Of a stretch of 6,962 nt of DNA, positions 4,794 through 6,962 are shown in pieces (the first letter of the stretch is position 1; each line of letters opens with the position of its first letter). The notes beneath the pieces were generated by a model. The model ran no database searches. It saw nothing but the letters and a program-made list of their open reading frames with translations, and was not told the origin of the DNA. Position numbers and translations under genes: made by a program. The DNA comes from Armatimonadota bacterium (GTDB taxonomy: Bacteria > Sysuimicrobiota > Sysuimicrobiia > Sysuimicrobiales > VGFF01), in assembly GCA_016868955.1 (NCBI GenBank), contig VGFF01000106.1:1-6962 (forward strand). The letters are read 5' to 3'.

Positions 4794-6386
4794 CTACTTG
4801 ACCTGCCAATTCTGCGCGCCCCACAAGCTCCCCGACAGCGTCGGTACATAGCCGTCGAGCCGCTGATGGGCGGCGTTGAGGAAGATGCGCGGCGCGACCA
4901 TCAAGATCGGCATGTCCTCGGCGGCGACTGCCTGGAACTCCCGCACGAGCGAGACGCGCTGATCGCGGCGCACCGTCGTGAGCGCGCGGCGCAGTAGTCC
5001 CAGCGCGCGCTCGTTGCGATAGCGCTGCCAATTCGTGCCCAGCCACAGCGCGAACGCCGGATCGTGTCGCTCGCCGAACGACCCGTAGGCGATCTGGAAG
5101 TTGCCTTGTGCCATCGTCGGCGGGAACGCCGGCGCGTCGATCTCGCGGATCGTCGTGTCGATGCCGACACGGCGCCAGTTCTCCTGCGCGATCTGGATGA
5201 CTTGCCGGCGCTCGACCTGACCGGCGATGTTGAGGATCTCCAGCCGCAGCGGCCGGCCGTCCTTGCGCCGGATGCCGTCGGCACCCGCGACCCAACCGGC
5301 GCGATCGAGCAGGCCGCGCGCCTGCTCCACGTTGTATGGATACTTCTTCACGCGGGCGTTGTGCATCGGGTGCGACGGGGGCAGCGCCGCGTCCATCGGC
5401 TCGACGGTGCCCCGCATCAGCGACTTCGTGATCGTGGCGCGGTCCAAGCCATAGGCGAGCGCTTGCCGTACGTTCTTGTCCGACAGGATCGGATCTTCAT
5501 TGTGGAGCCAGAACTGCCACTGCGCGTGCGTAGGCGACTTCACGACGCGGTAGTCCGACAGCCGCTCGACGAAGGACAAGTCGGCGGTCGTCAGGTGCAT
5601 CATCAAGTCGACCTCGCCGCGCTGCATCGCCGCGCGCTGCCCTTCCGTGCCGGGCAGGATGCGGACCTGCAGCTCGTCGAGCGCCGGCTTGCCCGCGACC
5701 CAATAGCTCGGGTTCTTCGTCAAGCGGATGAAGCTGCCCGCCGTCCACTCTTGGACCTGGAACGGACCGGAGCCGAGCGGCTTGCGGTGGAACGGAGCGT
5801 TCGAGAGGTCGGATCCAGCGAGCATGTGCTTGGGCATGATGAAGCAGCTGTCCGTCGCCATGACCGCGAGCACGCCGGAGTTCGGCTCCGCGAAGTGCAA
5901 ACGCGCCGTCTGGGGGTTGACGACTTCGACGCGCTGCACGTCGGACCAGATGACACGGCTCGGGATCGGCAGGCTGCGGTTCGTGATGACCTGCCACGTG
6001 AACTCCACGTCCTCGGCGGTCACGGGACGGCCGTCGGCCCACTTGGCGCCGTTGCGAATCTTGAACGTGTACGTGCGTCCCTCGCCGCCGATGCCGTCGT
6101 TGCGCGTCGACGGTACCTCGGTGGCCAGGCGCGGCACGTAGTTGCCCTTCTCGTCGATCGCGAGCAGGCACTCGAACGCGAGGTTCTGGGTCTCGTGCGC
6201 GACCGACAGCAGATCGAAATGCGGCATCAACGTGCGCGGCTCCTGGACGAGCCCGATCGTGGCCCGCCGGCTTGCAGGTGCTGCCGCCGAGGGCGCGCTC
6301 GGGACCGCGGTCGACGCGATCGCCAGCGCAAGCGCGAGGATCACGATGACGAGCGAAGGACGTGACCGATCCGAGTTCTTCGTCAT
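4794..6386 (-). CDS. ABC importer solute-binding protein, family 5 (peptide/nickel type)
   Basis: This is a 530-residue periplasmic binding protein (SBP_bac_5). The ATG at 6384-6386 is chosen because AAAGGAG lies seven bases upstream; an earlier in-frame ATG at 6419 lacks this. The N-terminus has Lys/Arg, a hydrophobic core at about 12-26 (LVIVILALALAIAS) and Ala-rich sites near 34-38. This is a cleavable Sec signal with no lipobox cysteine, so the protein is likely soluble in a periplasm. Family landmarks are EPRTLMPHFD at 49-58, YTFKIRNGAKWADGRPVTAEDV at 106-127, GSGPFQVQEW at 205-214, NPSYWVAGKPALDEL at 225-239, NVRQALAYGLDR at 305-316 and YNVEQARGLLDRAGW at 351-365. It captures substrate and delivers it to the two permeases encoded next. 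The substrate cannot be deduced; oligopeptide is the default reading. Confidence 0.95.
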   Translation of the reverse strand: MTKNSDRSRPSLVIVILALALAIASTAVPSAPSAAAPASRRATIGLVQEPRTLMPHFDLLSVAHETQNLAFECLLAIDEKGNYVPRLATEVPSTRNDGIGGEGRTYTFKIRNGAKWADGRPVTAEDVEFTWQVITNRSLPIPSRVIWSDVQRVEVVNPQTARLHFAEPNSGVLAVMATDSCFIMPKHMLAGSDLSNAPFHRKPLGSGPFQVQEWTAGSFIRLTKNPSYWVAGKPALDELQVRILPGTEGQRAAMQRGEVDLMMHLTTADLSFVERLSDYRVVKSPTHAQWQFWLHNEDPILSDKNVRQALAYGLDRATITKSLMRGTVEPMDAALPPSHPMHNARVKKYPYNVEQARGLLDRAGWVAGADGIRRKDGRPLRLEILNIAGQVERRQVIQIAQENWRRVGIDTTIREIDAPAFPPTMAQGNFQIAYGSFGERHDPAFALWLGTNWQRYRNERALGLLRRALTTVRRDQRVSLVREFQAVAAEDMPILMVAPRIFLNAAHQRLDGYVPTLSGSLWGAQNWQVK

Positions 6387-6393
6387 GGGTGAA

Positions 6394-6400
6394 CTCCTTT
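6394..6400 (-). promoter_or_regulatory. Ribosome binding site AAAGGAG of the solute-binding protein gene
   Basis: AAAGGAG on the minus strand ends seven bases before the ATG at 6384-6386. It is the best Shine-Dalgarno site in the window and fixes the start of the binding protein, which removes 11 residues from the longest open frame. Its strength fits the usual excess of binding protein over permeases. Confidence 0.8.
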
Positions 6401-6680
6401 CGAGCATCCGGACAGACACCAGCTTCGATGCACGCGCGGCAGATCGCCGGGGCGTCGATACAGAAACGTCATGGGAACGGGAGGTTCTTCGAATTTGAGG
6501 CGCGCAGACGAGCGCGCGGTTGCCGTCAGAGTGTGGCGGCGAACCGCGTCAACTGTCCGCGCCCCATACAGATGCAGCTTCGGGGAAGACGATGTATCGG
6601 TTCAAGTTTGTGCATCGGCGCCTATTCTCCAACAATAGTGCTCCGATTGCACGCACTTTCTGGAGGCCGCATCGTCGCGC
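6401..6680 (-). other. Intergenic region upstream of the importer operon
   Basis: This gene-free stretch separates the M24 peptidase stop from the binding-protein leader and should hold the importer promoter. It is visibly less GC-rich than its flanks. I see TTGACG at 6550-6555 on the minus strand as a possible -35, but no good -10 lies at the right distance, so no promoter is called. A 6-bp GCGCGC hairpin lies at 6500-6517, and a long imperfect hairpin at 6610-6652 is listed separately. No convincing coding sequence is present. Confidence 0.5.
6610..6652. repeat. Long imperfect hairpin downstream of the M24 gene
   Basis: GTGCATCGG (6610-6618) pairs with CCGATTGCAC (6643-6652) with a single bulged base at 6647. 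Inside it, CTATT (6622-6626) pairs with AATAG (6634-6638) around a 7-base loop, and two GC pairs (6620-6621 with 6640-6641) bridge the two stems. That is about 16 pairs in 43 bases. It starts 28 bases after the M24 stop on the minus strand. No T-run follows on either strand, so it could be a non-canonical terminator, an mRNA-end stabiliser or a leader element for the importer. Confidence 0.5.
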
Positions 6681-6962
6681 CTACTCCCACAGCCGGCGCG
6701 GGATGTTCGCGGTGAGCACCTCATAGCCGTCGGCGGTCACGAGGATCTCCTCCTCGACACTGGCGCCGCCGCGATCCGGCAAGTAGGCGCCTGGCTCCAC
6801 GCAGAGCACCATGCCGGCCTCGAGGACCGCTTCGCTGCCGGCGCGCAGATACGGCTGCTCGACTGTCTCCAGGCCGATGCCGTGGCCCATCGTGCGGCGC
6901 GCGTTGGCGCCGAGCCCGTGCGCCTCGTAGACGGCCAGCGCCGCCGCGACGACGTCGCCGGC
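6681..6962 (-). CDS. M24 family metallopeptidase (Xaa-Pro peptidase type), C-terminal part
   Basis: The minus-strand frame is open from the window edge to TAG at 6681-6683 and gives the last 93 residues of a 'pita-bread' metallopeptidase. Visible motifs are MGHGIGLETVEQP at 25-37 of the fragment, LEAGMVLCVEPGAYLPDRGG at 47-66 and SVEEEILVTADGYEVLT at 68-84. By family alignment H27, E56 and E70 are three of the five metal ligands; the two Asp ligands lie outside the window. The family removes N-terminal residues before proline or cleaves Xaa-Pro dipeptides, usually in the cytoplasm. The usual second His in HGIGLExHE is Val (V34) here, so activity or specificity may differ. It precedes the peptide-type importer by about 300 bases on the same strand, in keeping with a role in using imported peptides. 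Confidence 0.93.
   Translation of the reverse strand, partial: AGDVVAAALAVYEAHGLGANARRTMGHGIGLETVEQPYLRAGSEAVLEAGMVLCVEPGAYLPDRGGASVEEEILVTADGYEVLTANIPRRLWE

Noticed and set aside
2912..4849. A single 645-codon minus-strand frame covering both permeases
   Set aside because: Only the downstream 275 codons read as permease. The upstream part is a shifted reading of the DppB-like gene, which has its own complete frame and stop.
5064..6365. A 433-codon plus-strand frame opposite the binding-protein gene
   Set aside because: It is antisense to a fully recognisable SBP_bac_5 gene and shows no domain, start signal or plausible composition.
6500..6517. GCGCGC-AGACGA-GCGCGC as a terminator
   Set aside because: The stem is only 6 bp of alternating GC with no T-run and is far from the M24 stop. 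Such stems arise easily in this composition.
6550..6555. TTGACG on the minus strand as a -35 box for the importer operon
   Set aside because: No hexamer resembling TATAAT lies 16-18 bases downstream (CTGACG is found there), so a promoter cannot be supported.
1..6962. CRISPR array, toxin-antitoxin pair or defence genes
   Set aside because: I saw no regularly spaced repeats and no such families on either strand. The mobile remnant carries only transposase and a recombinase tail within the window.

Overview
The window is GC-rich bacterial DNA. It carries a mobile-element scar at the left end and a chromosomal gene set, all on the minus strand, over the remaining five sixths. The phylum cannot be fixed from the sequence. 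A substrate-binding protein with a cleavable signal but no lipobox cysteine suggests a diderm with a periplasm. The high GC, GTG starts and weak Shine-Dalgarno sites would fit a GC-rich environmental lineage.

Left region (1-1184): the right part of an IS3-family insertion sequence contains the end of orfA and an intact orfB with a DDE integrase domain in the -1 frame. Its likely right end is near 955. Directly after it lies an open stretch (956-1139) that reads like the extreme C-terminus of a large serine recombinase. This stretch runs into the 3' end of a minus-strand tRNA-Val(GAC) with encoded CCA. I read this as a decayed tRNA-integrated element whose integrase was broken by the IS.

Middle region (1185-2911): next come a DUF72/YecE-like protein and a small unrecognised protein with a strong ribosome binding site. 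Both are on the minus strand, and hairpins lie in the gaps around them.

Right region (2912-6962): in transcription order there is the C-terminal part of an M24 metallopeptidase (Xaa-Pro peptidase type), a 294-base gap with a long imperfect hairpin, and a three-gene peptide/nickel-type ABC importer cluster. That cluster holds a family 5 solute-binding protein and DppB-like and DppC-like permeases. No ATPase gene is next to it, so the importer must borrow ATPases encoded elsewhere. A peptidase beside a peptide-type importer suggests oligopeptide uptake and breakdown, but the substrate cannot be read from the sequence.

I found no clearly new system. The points most worth a second look are the recombinase/tRNA/IS junction, a substituted conserved histidine in the M24 fragment, the hairpin in the 6387-6680 gap, the unrecognised 143-residue protein, and a possible leaderless start for the DUF72 gene.
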